From positions 1-63,085 of the forward strand of contig UREN01000003.1 of NCBI GenBank assembly GCA_900546885.1: 63,085 nt of DNA, written 5' to 3'. The stretch's first letter is position 1, and every line of letters begins with the position of its first letter. Positions 18,959 to 27,227 of this stretch are shown here, in pieces. This DNA is from an uncultured Oscillospiraceae bacterium. Its GTDB lineage: Bacteria > Bacillota > Clostridia > Oscillospirales > Ruminococcaceae. The notes under the pieces are model-generated. The model made no database searches. It was not told the DNA's origin and saw nothing but the letters and a program-made list of their open reading frames with translations. Position numbers and translations under genes: made by a program.

Positions 18959-19422
18959 TGGAACTGGCACTGAAATGGACCGGCATCATCTTCACCATTC
19001 TGGGCGGCATCTTCACGGCTTTGGGCGTGTGCCTGGCCGTTTTTACCGGCGTGCTGCCGCTGGCCATGTTTGCCGGGTTTGGCCTGGTTTTTCTTCTTCT
19101 GGGCATTGGCATGCTGTGGGCGCGCACGCGCGCACGCGCACGGCGCGCAAAGCTTTTGGAAGAGGGCCAGCGCATCGACGCCGGCATCATTGCGGTGGAT
19201 TGGGACACGCGCTTTCGCGTAAACGGGCGCTGCCCGCTGGTCATTCGCTGCCAGGCCGTAAACCCTGCAGATGGCTGCGTATATGTGTTTCAAAGCGAAG
19301 CGTTCTGGTTCGACCCCTCCCCCTTCCTGGAAGGGCTATCCACTCTGCCGGTGTATGTAGATGGCGATAACTACCGCCGCTATGCCGTAGATACACAGGG
19401 CATTGTGCCAAAGCAGGGCTGA
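18958..19422 (+). CDS. Two-helix membrane protein, DUF3592-like
   Basis: 154 residues whose start overlaps the previous stop (TGATG). Two transmembrane helices occupy residues about 6-30 and 36-56. They are followed by an Arg-rich stretch (RTRARARRAK) and a soluble beta-rich domain of about 90 residues containing VNGRCPLVIRCQ and YVDGDNYRRYAVD. The arrangement resembles DUF3592 proteins, which are uncharacterized. Tight spacing places it in the polA-rimI transcript. Function unknown. Confidence 0.75.
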   Translation: MELALKWTGIIFTILGGIFTALGVCLAVFTGVLPLAMFAGFGLVFLLLGIGMLWARTRARARRAKLLEEGQRIDAGIIAVDWDTRFRVNGRCPLVIRCQAVNPADGCVYVFQSEAFWFDPSPFLEGLSTLPVYVDGDNYRRYAVDTQGIVPKQG

Positions 19423-19443
19423 AGGACGGAAAGGGGCGCGCCC

Positions 19444-19623
19444 ATGCCGGAATGGTACCGCGGCACAGGGCTGCGGCCCTATTTGGCACAGCTTTGCCCC
19501 GAGGACGCACGCCGGTTCGAAGCCGGTGTGCTGGCCGGCCTGCGGCAGCTGTATGCGCCAGGGAAAGCCGGCCAGATTCTGTTTTCCTTCCCGCGGCTGT
19601 TTTTTACGGCTGTAAAACCCTGA
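19444..19623 (+). pseudogene. C-terminal remnant of a Tam-like SAM methyltransferase
   Basis: A 59-codon frame (starting MPEWYRGTGLRPYL and ending FPRLFFTAVKP). It matches only the tail expected of trans-aconitate 2-methyltransferase proteins: the W-x-x-G-T-x-L-R-P-x-L block, and the F-x-R-L-F-x-x-A end. The SAM-binding Rossmann domain, which should precede it by about 200 codons, is absent. Upstream is the intact DUF3592-like gene. It is most likely a decayed gene. A short independent protein is possible, since the frame is clean and GGAAAGGGG precedes the ATG. Confidence 0.65.
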
Positions 19624-19671
19624 AACGCCGTGCGGCGGCTGGCCTTTCCACAATGGACCGGAGGATAACCT

Positions 19672-20697
19672 ATGAAAATATTGGGAATTGAAACAAGCTG
19701 TGACGACACCTGCGCCGCCGTGGTGCAGGACGGCCGGACGATTCTTTCAAACTGCACAGCCACCAGCGCCGCCGAGCAGGACCTGTACGGCGGCGTGGTG
19801 CCTGAAATTGCCTCGCGCCGCCACATCGAACATATTTCGCAGGTGGCGCAGCAGGCCCTAAGACAGGCCGGCCTTGCCGCACAGCAGATAGACGCAGTGG
19901 CCGTCACGTTTGCGCCCGGGCTTATCGGCGCGGTGCTGGTGGGGGTAAACTTTGCCAAAAGCCTTGCCTTTTCCGCGCAAAAGCCGCTGGTGCCGGTGCA
20001 TCATCTGCGCGGGCACATTGCAGCGCTGTACCTCACATACCCGCAGCTGAAGCCTCCGTTTTTATGCCTTGTGGCATCCGGCGGGCACAGCCATATTGTG
20101 CAGGTGGAAAGCTACACACGCTTTCGCGTGCTGGGGCGCACGGTAGATGACGCCGCGGGCGAGGCCTTCGACAAGGTGGCCCGCACCCTGGGCCTGGGCT
20201 ACCCGGGCGGCCCGGCAGTGGCCAAGGCGGCGCTGGGCGGCAGCGAAACGGCCTACCCCCTGCCCACGCCCCATGTGGAGGGCGCGTACAACGTCAGTTT
20301 TTCGGGCCTGAAAACAGCGGTGCTGAACGCGGTGAACCGCGCCCGTCAGGCAGGGGAAGAGGTGGATGTGCCCGGCATGGCCGCCAGCTTTCAGTGGCGC
20401 ATCACCGAGATACTGGCCGAAAAACTGTTGGCCGCTGCGCGTGACACAGGCGCTGCGCGCATCTGCATTGCAGGCGGTGTGGGGGCAAACGAAGCCCTGC
20501 GCCGCAAGGTGCAGCAGGGCGCCCAGGCGCTGGGGGCCCAGGTGTTTCTGCCGCAGCTTTCCCTGTGCGGCGACAACGCCGCCATGGTGGCCGCGCAGGG
20601 TTATTATGAATTTTTGGCCGGGCACACCGCACACAGCAATTTAAACGGCCTGCCCACGCTGGGCATTGATGACGAAAGCTTGGACGGCCCGCGCTGA
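19672..20697 (+). CDS. tsaD: tRNA N6-threonylcarbamoyladenosine transferase TsaD
   Basis: 341 residues, standard length. ASKHA-fold motifs: GIETSCDDTCAA at the N-terminus, metal ligands in HHLRGHIAALYL, SGGHSHIV, DDAAGEAFDKVAR, SFSGLKTAV and the ending CGDNAAMVAAQG. With TsaB and TsaE it transfers threonylcarbamoyl to A37 of ANN-reading tRNAs. TsaB and TsaE are not in this window. It is preceded by the Tam remnant and followed 63 bp later by a MATE gene on the same strand. Confidence 0.96.
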   Translation: MKILGIETSCDDTCAAVVQDGRTILSNCTATSAAEQDLYGGVVPEIASRRHIEHISQVAQQALRQAGLAAQQIDAVAVTFAPGLIGAVLVGVNFAKSLAFSAQKPLVPVHHLRGHIAALYLTYPQLKPPFLCLVASGGHSHIVQVESYTRFRVLGRTVDDAAGEAFDKVARTLGLGYPGGPAVAKAALGGSETAYPLPTPHVEGAYNVSFSGLKTAVLNAVNRARQAGEEVDVPGMAASFQWRITEILAEKLLAAARDTGAARICIAGGVGANEALRRKVQQGAQALGAQVFLPQLSLCGDNAAMVAAQGYYEFLAGHTAHSNLNGLPTLGIDDESLDGPR

Positions 20698-20760
20698 ACA
20701 CAGCGGCAGTTTCAGGCGCGCTTGCCCCGGGCCGCACCGGAAGAGAAAGGAGCAACCGCC

Positions 20761-22128
20761 ATGCAGACGCACATAGAGCGCCCGGAGGCAAAGTTTTTTC
20801 ATTATGTGCTGCCAGCCATGGCCTCTCAGCTTCTGACAGGCTTTTTCATTATTGTAGACGGTTTTTATATCGGCCAAAGCATTGGCGACGTGGGCCTTGC
20901 CTCCATCAACCTTTTGTGGCCCGTTGCAGCACTCATCACGGCCATTGGCCTGGGGGTGGGCACAGGCGGCAGCGTGGTGATGGCAAACGCCCTTGGCGCG
21001 CATGACGAGGCGCGCGCCCTGCAAGTGCGCGGCACCACACTGGTATGCCTTGCGCTGGCAAGCGCTGTGCTTACCGTGGGGCTTACGGCCGGCTACCCCT
21101 ATGCGCTGCGCGCGCTGGGCGCATCGGGCGAGTTGTGGCAGCCCAGCGTAGATTACCTGCGCCTTGTGTGCCTGTTCTGCACAGCGCAGGTGTTCAACAG
21201 CGGGCTGAACCCCCTTTTGCGCGGGGCCGGGCAGAACCTGGCCGCCATGCTGGTGATGATTGAGGGGCTTTTGCTGAACATCTTTTTAGATTGGCTGCTC
21301 ATCATGCACTTCCCGCTGGGCATGGCGGGTGCCGCCGCAGCCACGCTGATTGCCCAGGCAGCCAGCGCGGTGACGGCGCTTTGCTGCATGGCGGGCGGCA
21401 AAAGGCTGCCGCTGCGCCCCAGGCAGCTTGCGCTGAACCGTGCCGACGTAAAAAAGCTGTTGAAGGTGGGCGTTTCGCCCTTTGGGCTCTCGATGTCGCT
21501 GAACTTCCTCATCATGCTGAACAACTGGCAGTGCATCCGCTACGGCGGCGCCAGTGCGGTGGCCACCTATGCCATCCTCAGCTATGTGCTGGGCAGCGTG
21601 CAGCCGCTTTTAAGCGGCATTGGCGAGGGCATGCAGCCGCTGGTGAGCTATTGCTGCGGCGCGCACGACAGCGCGGCGCGCAAAAAGCTTTTGAAAAAGG
21701 GGCTTGGGCTGATGCTGGCCACCAGCGCGGTGCTGTGCCTTGCCATTGTGCTGCTGCGCGGGCAGCTGCCCTATGTGTTCGGCGCTTCGCCCCAAACGGC
21801 ACGGGGCAGCGTGCCCAGCCTTCTGTGCGCGGCCGTAGCACTGCCTTTCTGGGGCGTGGTGCGCCTGTTTTCGTCTTATTTTTACGCCAGCGGGCGCCAG
21901 AGGGAAAGCCTGCTGCTTATTTTTGGCGACCCGCTTTGCCTCAGCCCCCTGTTTTTATACCTGCTGCCCGTGCGCTTTGGCGTAAACGGCATTTGGGCGG
22001 CCTTCCCCGCGGCGCAAATTGTCCTGTTCGCTGTTCTGTGCGCCCTGCTGGCGTGGGAACGGCTGGTCAAAGAGGGCTACACCCCTTCTGTCAGGGTGCG
22101 GGCTCTTCTGCGAAAATTTCGCCAATAG
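20761..22128 (+). CDS. MATE family transporter, second copy
   Basis: 455 residues from ATG 20761 (AAAGGAG 8 bases upstream). About 12 hydrophobic helices in two repeats. Landmarks are FHYVLPAMASQLLTGFFIIVD, IGQSIGDVGLASINL and GVGTGGSVVMANALG, typical of the MepA-like MATE branch. The substrate is unknown. Its last 38 bases overlap, on the opposite strand, the end of the sirtuin gene. Confidence 0.92.
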   Translation: MQTHIERPEAKFFHYVLPAMASQLLTGFFIIVDGFYIGQSIGDVGLASINLLWPVAALITAIGLGVGTGGSVVMANALGAHDEARALQVRGTTLVCLALASAVLTVGLTAGYPYALRALGASGELWQPSVDYLRLVCLFCTAQVFNSGLNPLLRGAGQNLAAMLVMIEGLLLNIFLDWLLIMHFPLGMAGAAAATLIAQAASAVTALCCMAGGKRLPLRPRQLALNRADVKKLLKVGVSPFGLSMSLNFLIMLNNWQCIRYGGASAVATYAILSYVLGSVQPLLSGIGEGMQPLVSYCCGAHDSAARKKLLKKGLGLMLATSAVLCLAIVLLRGQLPYVFGASPQTARGSVPSLLCAAVALPFWGVVRLFSSYFYASGRQRESLLLIFGDPLCLSPLFLYLLPVRFGVNGIWAAFPAAQIVLFAVLCALLAWERLVKEGYTPSVRVRALLRKFRQ

Positions 22129-22807
22129 CCCCCGTCAGAACCAGCGTGGCGTTTCGGTCTGCCGGGGTGGGCGTTTTGTTGATTACCACCAGCTCGCGCC
22201 CGTCATAATAGCGCAAAAGGCCTGCGGCCGGGTATACGTTCAGCGAGGTGCCGCCTATTATCAGCAGGTCGGCCCCGGCAATGGCGCGCACGCTTGCCTG
22301 CAGCACGGCCTCGTCCAGCATTTCTTCATACAGCACAACCTCCGGCTTGATCACGCCGCCGCAAGCGCATTTCGGTATGCCCTGCGTGCCCAGCACGGCC
22401 GCCAGGCCATACGGTTTTCCGCATTTCATACAGCGGTTCCGGTGCACGCTGCCATGCAGTTCCAGCACATTGCGTGAGCCAGCTGCCGTGTGCAGGCCGT
22501 CAATGTTCTGTGTCACCACGGCGTGTATATGGCCCTGCCGCTCCAGGCGGGCCAGGGCCAGATGCGCCGCGTTCGGCTTTGCATGCGGGTACAGCATTTT
22601 TTCGCGGTAGAATTGAAAAAATTCCGCCGTGTGCTGTACAAAAAAGGTGTGCGACAAAATTTCTTCCGGCGGCCAGGGCCACTGCTGATGATACAGGCCG
22701 TCCTGCGAGCGGAAATCCGGGATGCCGCTCTCACACGAGACGCCCGCCCCGCCGAAAAACACGGCGCTGTGCGCTTGTTCCAACAATTCTTTCAGCCGTT
22801 GTTCCAT
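22091..22807 (-). CDS. SIR2-family NAD-dependent protein deacylase
   Basis: 238 residues from ATG 22807. NAD-binding GAGVSCESGIPDFRS, the catalytic TQNIDGLH and ELHGS, and four zinc Cys (CMKC and CAC plus the preceding Cys) are present, followed by GGTSLNVYPA. It removes acetyl or other acyl groups from lysines using NAD. The upstream frame stays open but lacks homology. It is convergent with and overlaps the MATE gene by 38 bases. It diverges from the NAD(P)HX repair enzyme, giving two nicotinamide-nucleotide genes side by side. Confidence 0.92.
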   Translation of the reverse strand: MEQRLKELLEQAHSAVFFGGAGVSCESGIPDFRSQDGLYHQQWPWPPEEILSHTFFVQHTAEFFQFYREKMLYPHAKPNAAHLALARLERQGHIHAVVTQNIDGLHTAAGSRNVLELHGSVHRNRCMKCGKPYGLAAVLGTQGIPKCACGGVIKPEVVLYEEMLDEAVLQASVRAIAGADLLIIGGTSLNVYPAAGLLRYYDGRELVVINKTPTPADRNATLVLTGAIGEIFAEEPAP

Positions 22808-23045
22808 TCTTCTTTCCGCCTTTCCTGTCAGGGGGCAGCGCGGCCGCCGGCCTCTGCTGCGCCAGGGAACACACGCGCCGGACGCCCGAAGGCCCGGCAA
22901 CGCATGCTCTTGTGCACCTATACGCGGTGCACGCCGTGCCGCCGCACCATGCAGCGGCCGGAAAGCCGCAAGTTTTTGCGCCCCAACATTTTTCATAAAT
23001 CTCTTGAAAACAGTATATCATAACACGAAAGGAGCGTGCCAGGCC

Positions 23046-23897
23046 ATGGCCGCCATACAGGATATTACGCGCGAGCTGGTGTTTTCCCTTCTGCCGCCCC
23101 GCGCACCGGAAAGCCACAAGGGAAATTACGGTAAGGTGCTGGCTGTGTGCGGCTGCGCAGAATACCGAGGGGCAGCCGTGCTGGCCTGCCTGGGCGCGCT
23201 GCGCGCGGGTGCTGGCCTGGTGACGCTGGCCGCGCCGGAATGCGTGTGTGCCGCCGCAGCCCCGCGCATGCTGGAAGCTACCTACCTGTGCGCCCAAAGC
23301 CGCGAAGAGCTTTTGGCCGCGGCCGGGCAATATACCGTGTGCCTGGCCGGATGCGGGCGCACGGCGGATGAGGCCACTGCTGAGGAGATGCGTGCGCTGC
23401 TGGCCGCAGCGAAAGGCACCTTTGTGCTGGACGCGGGCGGGCTTTCGGCCATTGGCACAGCCGTGGAAGCGCTGGCGCCCTGCGCAGGGCGGCTTGTGGT
23501 GACGCCGCACCCCGGCGAGATGGCGCGCCTTGCGGGCATTTCTGTGGCACAGGTGCTGCAAATGCCGGCGGACGTAGCCCTTGGGTTTGCCCGAAAAACC
23601 GGCGCTGTCACCGTGCTGAAAGGCCACCGCACCCTGGTGGCCACGCCGGACGGCAGGCTGTACCGCAACACCACCGGCAACGCCGGGCTTGCCCGGGGCG
23701 GCAGTGGCGACATTCTGGCCGGTATGGTGGCCGGGCTGGCCGCGCAGGGGCTTTCGCCCGAGGCCGCAGCCGTGTGCGGCGTGTGGCTGCACGGCGCTGC
23801 GGCGGACGTATGCGCAGCCCGGCACAGCATGCAGGGCATGCTGCCAGAGGATATCCTGCAGGGGCTGTGTGCTGTTTTCCTTGAAAACGGGCGATGA
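23046..23897 (+). CDS. nnrD: ADP-dependent NAD(P)H-hydrate dehydratase
   Basis: 283 residues from ATG 23046 (AAAGGAG about 11 bases upstream). This is the carbohydrate-kinase-like C-terminal domain of YjeF: HKGNYGKVLAVCG at the N-terminus, VVTPHPGEMARLAG, and the phosphate loop ARGGSGDILAGMVAGL. It dehydrates damaged NAD(P)HX back to NAD(P)H. The N-terminal epimerase domain found fused in many bacteria is absent here and must be elsewhere. It overlaps the promoter of the next gene. Confidence 0.92.
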   Translation: MAAIQDITRELVFSLLPPRAPESHKGNYGKVLAVCGCAEYRGAAVLACLGALRAGAGLVTLAAPECVCAAAAPRMLEATYLCAQSREELLAAAGQYTVCLAGCGRTADEATAEEMRALLAAAKGTFVLDAGGLSAIGTAVEALAPCAGRLVVTPHPGEMARLAGISVAQVLQMPADVALGFARKTGAVTVLKGHRTLVATPDGRLYRNTTGNAGLARGGSGDILAGMVAGLAAQGLSPEAAAVCGVWLHGAAADVCAARHSMQGMLPEDILQGLCAVFLENGR

Positions 23898-23909
23898 ATA
23901 TGGTATGGT
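23881..23909 (+). promoter_or_regulatory. Promoter for the Bax-inhibitor-1 gene
   Basis: TTGAAA (23881-23886), a 17-base spacer, and TATGGT (23904-23909). It lies over the end of nnrD, about 75 bases before the next start codon. Confidence 0.55.
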
Positions 23910-23984
23910 AAAGGTAACATATGGGCTCTCCATATGTGCATGGCGGCCTGCGTGGCCGCGCTTTGAAATGAGGGATCAAAAGAT

Positions 23985-24719
23985 ATGTATGAGAACAACG
24001 GTCTGGACCCCATGTTCCAGGAAGAAAACACTGCCATGTGGGGCGCAACGGGTGAAACGCTCAGCCAATACACAGCCAAGACATTCGGCTGGATGGGCCT
24101 GGGCCTGCTGTGCACGTTCGCCATTGCGTTCGCCAGTTATGCCACCGGTTTTGTATGGTATTCCATCATGCAGGTGCCTTACCTGCCGTTTATTCTGGCC
24201 ATTGCAGAAATTGCGGTGGTGATGGTGCTTTCTGCGCGCCTTGCGCGCCTCAGCGCCGGTGCGGCCACGGGCCTGTTTTTTGCTTATTCGGCGTTGAACG
24301 GCCTCACCTTCGCCTCTTTGTTCATCCTGTATGACGTCACCACGCTGGTGTATGTGTTCGGCATGACGGCCGTGTACTTCGGCGCGCTGGCGGCCTATGG
24401 CTGGTTTACCAAGCGCGATTTGTCAAACCTGCGCAGTATTCTGTTTGCAGGGCTGATGTTCCTGCTGCTGTACTGGGTGGTTGCCATCTTCCTGCCCATG
24501 GGCATGTTTGAAAAGTTCATCTGCTTTGTTGGCCTGGCGGTGTTCCTGGGCTATACGGCGTACGACACGCAGAAGATTCGGCACTTCTACGATGCTTACC
24601 GCCTCGATGCAGAGATGGCCCACAAAGGCGCTATTTTCTGCGCCCTGCAGCTGTATCTGGATTTTGTCAATATCTTCCTGTATCTGCTGCGCCTTCTGGG
24701 CCGCCGTTCCAGCAATTGA
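23985..24719 (+). CDS. Bax inhibitor-1/YccA family membrane protein
   Basis: 244 residues with seven transmembrane helices from residue about 30 to the end. Characteristic segments are FGWMGLGLLCTFAIAF, AYSALNGLTFASLF and the C-terminal YTAYDTQKIR followed by ALQLYLDFVNIFLYLLRLL. Bacterial homologues are pH-sensitive calcium leak channels (BsYetJ) or FtsH partners (YccA). The two Asp residues of the YetJ pH sensor correspond to the YDTQ and LDFVN region. It has its own promoter and a strong terminator downstream, so it is monocistronic. Confidence 0.9.
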   Translation: MYENNGLDPMFQEENTAMWGATGETLSQYTAKTFGWMGLGLLCTFAIAFASYATGFVWYSIMQVPYLPFILAIAEIAVVMVLSARLARLSAGAATGLFFAYSALNGLTFASLFILYDVTTLVYVFGMTAVYFGALAAYGWFTKRDLSNLRSILFAGLMFLLLYWVVAIFLPMGMFEKFICFVGLAVFLGYTAYDTQKIRHFYDAYRLDAEMAHKGAIFCALQLYLDFVNIFLYLLRLLGRRSSN

Positions 24720-24735
24720 GTGGCCTGATAAAAGC

Positions 24736-24771
24736 AAAAGCCTGTCCCAAAGTGGGCAGGCTTTCCTTTTT
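24736..24771 (+). terminator. Rho-independent terminator after the Bax-inhibitor-1 gene
   Basis: AAAGCCTGTCCCA and TGGGCAGGCTTT form a stem with one bulged T, followed by CCTTTTTG. Confidence 0.85.
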
Positions 24772-24848
24772 GATTCCGTCCGGGCCGGGCGGTTACTTTT
24801 TCTTTCCATTTCAATGCAAGCTGAATACTCGGAAAGGTGGCGGCCTCT

Positions 24849-25418
24849 GTGAAGGGTTTCCTGCGGCAGGATTTATCCTTTTCCCTGTGTGGGCTGAAAT
24901 GTGCGCTTTGCCCCATGCAGCTCTCTGGTCATTGCCCCGGATGTGGCGGTGGCCCGGGCAACCAGCCATGTGCCATAGCGCGGTGCAGCATACAGCATGG
25001 CAACCCCGCATACTGTGTGCAGTGTGCAGATTTCCCCTGTGAGAAATATAAGGATGCCGGCAAATATGATTCCTTTCTTTCTCATCAAGGCCGTATGCAA
25101 GCGTTGGCTCAGCTAAAGCATGCAGGGCCTGAAGAATACGGAAAAGAAATACAGGCGCGGGCCTCTATCCTGCATGCCATGCTGGACAGATACAATGACG
25201 GACGGCATAAAACTCTCTTCTGCCTGGCAGCCGACCTGCTGGCGCTAGATTCCCTTTGCTCTGCACTCCACTGTGCAGAGCATGAGCCAAGGCTGCAAAA
25301 AACCGACAAACGGGAAAAAGCGTCCTTTATGACCAACCTTCTGCTGGAGGCGGCCGCCCGCCAGGGCGTGGAGCTGAAATTACACAAAAGGCAAAGTAGC
25401 AAGGCTCTGCCAAAATAA
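24849..25418 (+). CDS. DUF3795 cysteine-rich protein
   Basis: 189 residues from GTG 24849, preferred over GTG 24837 because GGAAAGGTGG (24831-24840) stands 8 bases ahead of the former. The N-terminal half is Cys-rich (CGLKCALCP, HCPGCGG, then CVQCADFPCEKY), which looks like a metal or iron-sulfur binding module, and the C-terminal half is helical. DUF3795 is common in anaerobic Clostridia and has no assigned function. It lies between two terminators, so it is expressed alone. Codon usage is somewhat less GC-rich than its neighbours. Confidence 0.8.
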   Translation: MKGFLRQDLSFSLCGLKCALCPMQLSGHCPGCGGGPGNQPCAIARCSIQHGNPAYCVQCADFPCEKYKDAGKYDSFLSHQGRMQALAQLKHAGPEEYGKEIQARASILHAMLDRYNDGRHKTLFCLAADLLALDSLCSALHCAEHEPRLQKTDKREKASFMTNLLLEAAARQGVELKLHKRQSSKALPK

Positions 25419-25421
25419 CAC

Positions 25422-25463
25422 AAAGCGTCCCCCGCGCCGCTTCCTGGCGCGGGGGCGCTTGTT
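25422..25463. terminator. Bidirectional terminator, DUF3795 gene versus ABC importer
   Basis: A long GC stem, AAGCGTCCCCCGCGCC pairing with GGCGCGGGGGCGCTT (one bulge), followed by GTTT. It sits between convergent transcripts. Confidence 0.8.
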
Positions 25464-25490
25464 TAAAAGCCAGCATCCATTCCCCGCATT

Positions 25491-26294
25491 TTACTGTTTG
25501 GTAAACAGCATGCGGTCGTTATCCAAATCTTTGCCTGCCTGTGCGCGGAACTGCGCCAGCAGGCTGTCCACCGTGGCGGCGGCGCGCTGCGCGCCGGAAA
25601 GCTGCAGCACAATGCGCCCTGCGTCCATCATCACCGTGCGGTTGCCCAAAGAGAGCGCAGAGGAGATATTATGCGTCACCATCATGCAGGTGATGCCCTT
25701 TTCCGCCACAATCTGCTTTGTCAGCGCCAGCACCTTTTCCGCTGTGGCAGGGTCCAGCGCGGCGGTGTGTTCGTCCAGCAAAAGCAGCTTTGGCGTCACC
25801 AGCGTTGCCATCAGCAGTGTCAGTGCCTGACGCTGGCCGCCGCTCAGCAGGCCAACCGGCTGGCTAAGCCTGTCTTCCAGGCCCAGGCCCAGCGCCGCAA
25901 GCTGCTGGCGGAACGCCGCGCGGTCTTTCGCACGGATGGTGGAGAACACGCCGCCCCGCTTTGCCGCGCGCAGGTAGGCCAGCGCCATATTCTCTTCAAT
26001 GGTCATGTGCGGGGCCGTGCCTTTCAGGGGGTCTTGAAACAGGCGGCCTATCTGCCGCGCGCGTTTGTGGTCCGGCACAAAGGTGACATCGCGCCCGTCC
26101 AGCATCACACGGCCTTCGTCCGGGTAAAATTCACCGGCCACAGCGGCCATCAGGGTGGATTTTCCCGCCCCGTTCGAGCCAATCAAGGTGACAAAATCGC
26201 CTTTCTCCAAGTGAAGGCTCACATCGTCCAGCGCCTTTTTCTCATTTACAGTGCCGGGGTTGAACGTTTTGCTGACATGCACAAGGTCAAGCAT
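25491..26294 (-). CDS. ABC importer ATP-binding protein (TrpZ-like)
   Basis: 267 residues. Walker A GSNGAGKST, Q-loop FQDPLKGT, signature LLSGGQRQ and Walker B LLLLDEHTAALD are intact. It is the ATPase of the branched-chain/TrpXYZ-like importer family that has one permease and a lipoprotein receptor. Its start overlaps the permease end by 8 bases. Expressed from the T-box-controlled promoter at 28.6 kb as the last gene of the operon. Confidence 0.9.
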   Translation of the reverse strand: MLDLVHVSKTFNPGTVNEKKALDDVSLHLEKGDFVTLIGSNGAGKSTLMAAVAGEFYPDEGRVMLDGRDVTFVPDHKRARQIGRLFQDPLKGTAPHMTIEENMALAYLRAAKRGGVFSTIRAKDRAAFRQQLAALGLGLEDRLSQPVGLLSGGQRQALTLLMATLVTPKLLLLDEHTAALDPATAEKVLALTKQIVAEKGITCMMVTHNISSALSLGNRTVMMDAGRIVLQLSGAQRAAATVDSLLAQFRAQAGKDLDNDRMLFTKQ

Positions 26295-27213
26295 GGCCGC
26301 CGCCCCCCTTTCCCGCTTTCTGCGCCCTGCCGCGCCTGCGCCGCAAGGCCACGCTGCGCTTCAAGGTAGGGGCCGAGATGGCCAGCGCCACAATGACGGC
26401 CGAAATCAGCTTCAAACATTCAGACGGCACGTTGGCGCGCAGCGCCAGGGCAATGATAAAGCGGTAGATGACGCTGCCCGCCACGGCCGCAAGCACTTTG
26501 GCCCACAGGCCGCCGCGGCCCAGCAGCGTTTCCCCGATGATAAGCGAGGCAAGGCCAATCACCACCATGCCTGTGCCCAGGTTGATATCTGCCGAGCGCT
26601 GGTACTGCGCCAGCACAGCGCCGGAAAGCGCCGTCATGCTGTTGGCCGCACACAGGCCCACGGTAATGGTGAACACCGTGTTGATGGAACTGGCGCGCAC
26701 CATGGCCGGGTTGTCGCCAGTGGCACGGATGGAGAGCCCCAGGCGTGTGCGCAGAAAGGCAATAAGCAGCGCGCACACCACAAGGCTGATGGCCGCGGCC
26801 AGCACCAGCCGGTAAGGGAATGCCTCACCCACGGCATCGCGCAGCAGGGTGAACACCGTCTCTGTTTTCAGCATGGGCACATTGGAGGAAAAGCCCATGA
26901 CGGCCAGGTTCACGGTATATAACCCCGTATTGGTGATGATGCCCGCCAAAATGGAGGGCACGCCCATGCGCGTTTGCAAAAAGGCTGTGACAAAGCCAGC
27001 GCAGGCCCCCGCCAAAACGGCCAGCACCAGCCCCAGCACCGGGCGGCCTGCCACGGCCGCCGTGGCAGACACGGCGCAGCCCAGGGTGAAGGCGCCGTCC
27101 GTTGTCATGTCGGCAATGTTCAGCACGCGAAAGCTTAGAAACAGGGCCATGGCCACAAGGCCGTAAATAAAGCCAAGCTCCAGCGCGCTTTGTACAATGG
27201 CTGCGTTCAACAT
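26287..27213 (-). CDS. ABC importer permease (TrpY-like)
   Basis: 308 residues, about 9-10 hydrophobic helices, of the branched-chain amino-acid permease (LivH-like) family. Typical segments are SFRVLNIADMTTDGAF near residue 28 and SAVSLQYQRSADINLGTG-like text with GMVVIGLASLIIGE. The middle gene of the operon, 14 bases downstream of the receptor gene. It forms the membrane channel for the amino acid delivered by the lipoprotein. Confidence 0.9.
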   Translation of the reverse strand: MLNAAIVQSALELGFIYGLVAMALFLSFRVLNIADMTTDGAFTLGCAVSATAAVAGRPVLGLVLAVLAGACAGFVTAFLQTRMGVPSILAGIITNTGLYTVNLAVMGFSSNVPMLKTETVFTLLRDAVGEAFPYRLVLAAAISLVVCALLIAFLRTRLGLSIRATGDNPAMVRASSINTVFTITVGLCAANSMTALSGAVLAQYQRSADINLGTGMVVIGLASLIIGETLLGRGGLWAKVLAAVAGSVIYRFIIALALRANVPSECLKLISAVIVALAISAPTLKRSVALRRRRGRAQKAGKGGGGHA

Positions 27214-27227
27214 ATGGCATGCTCCTT

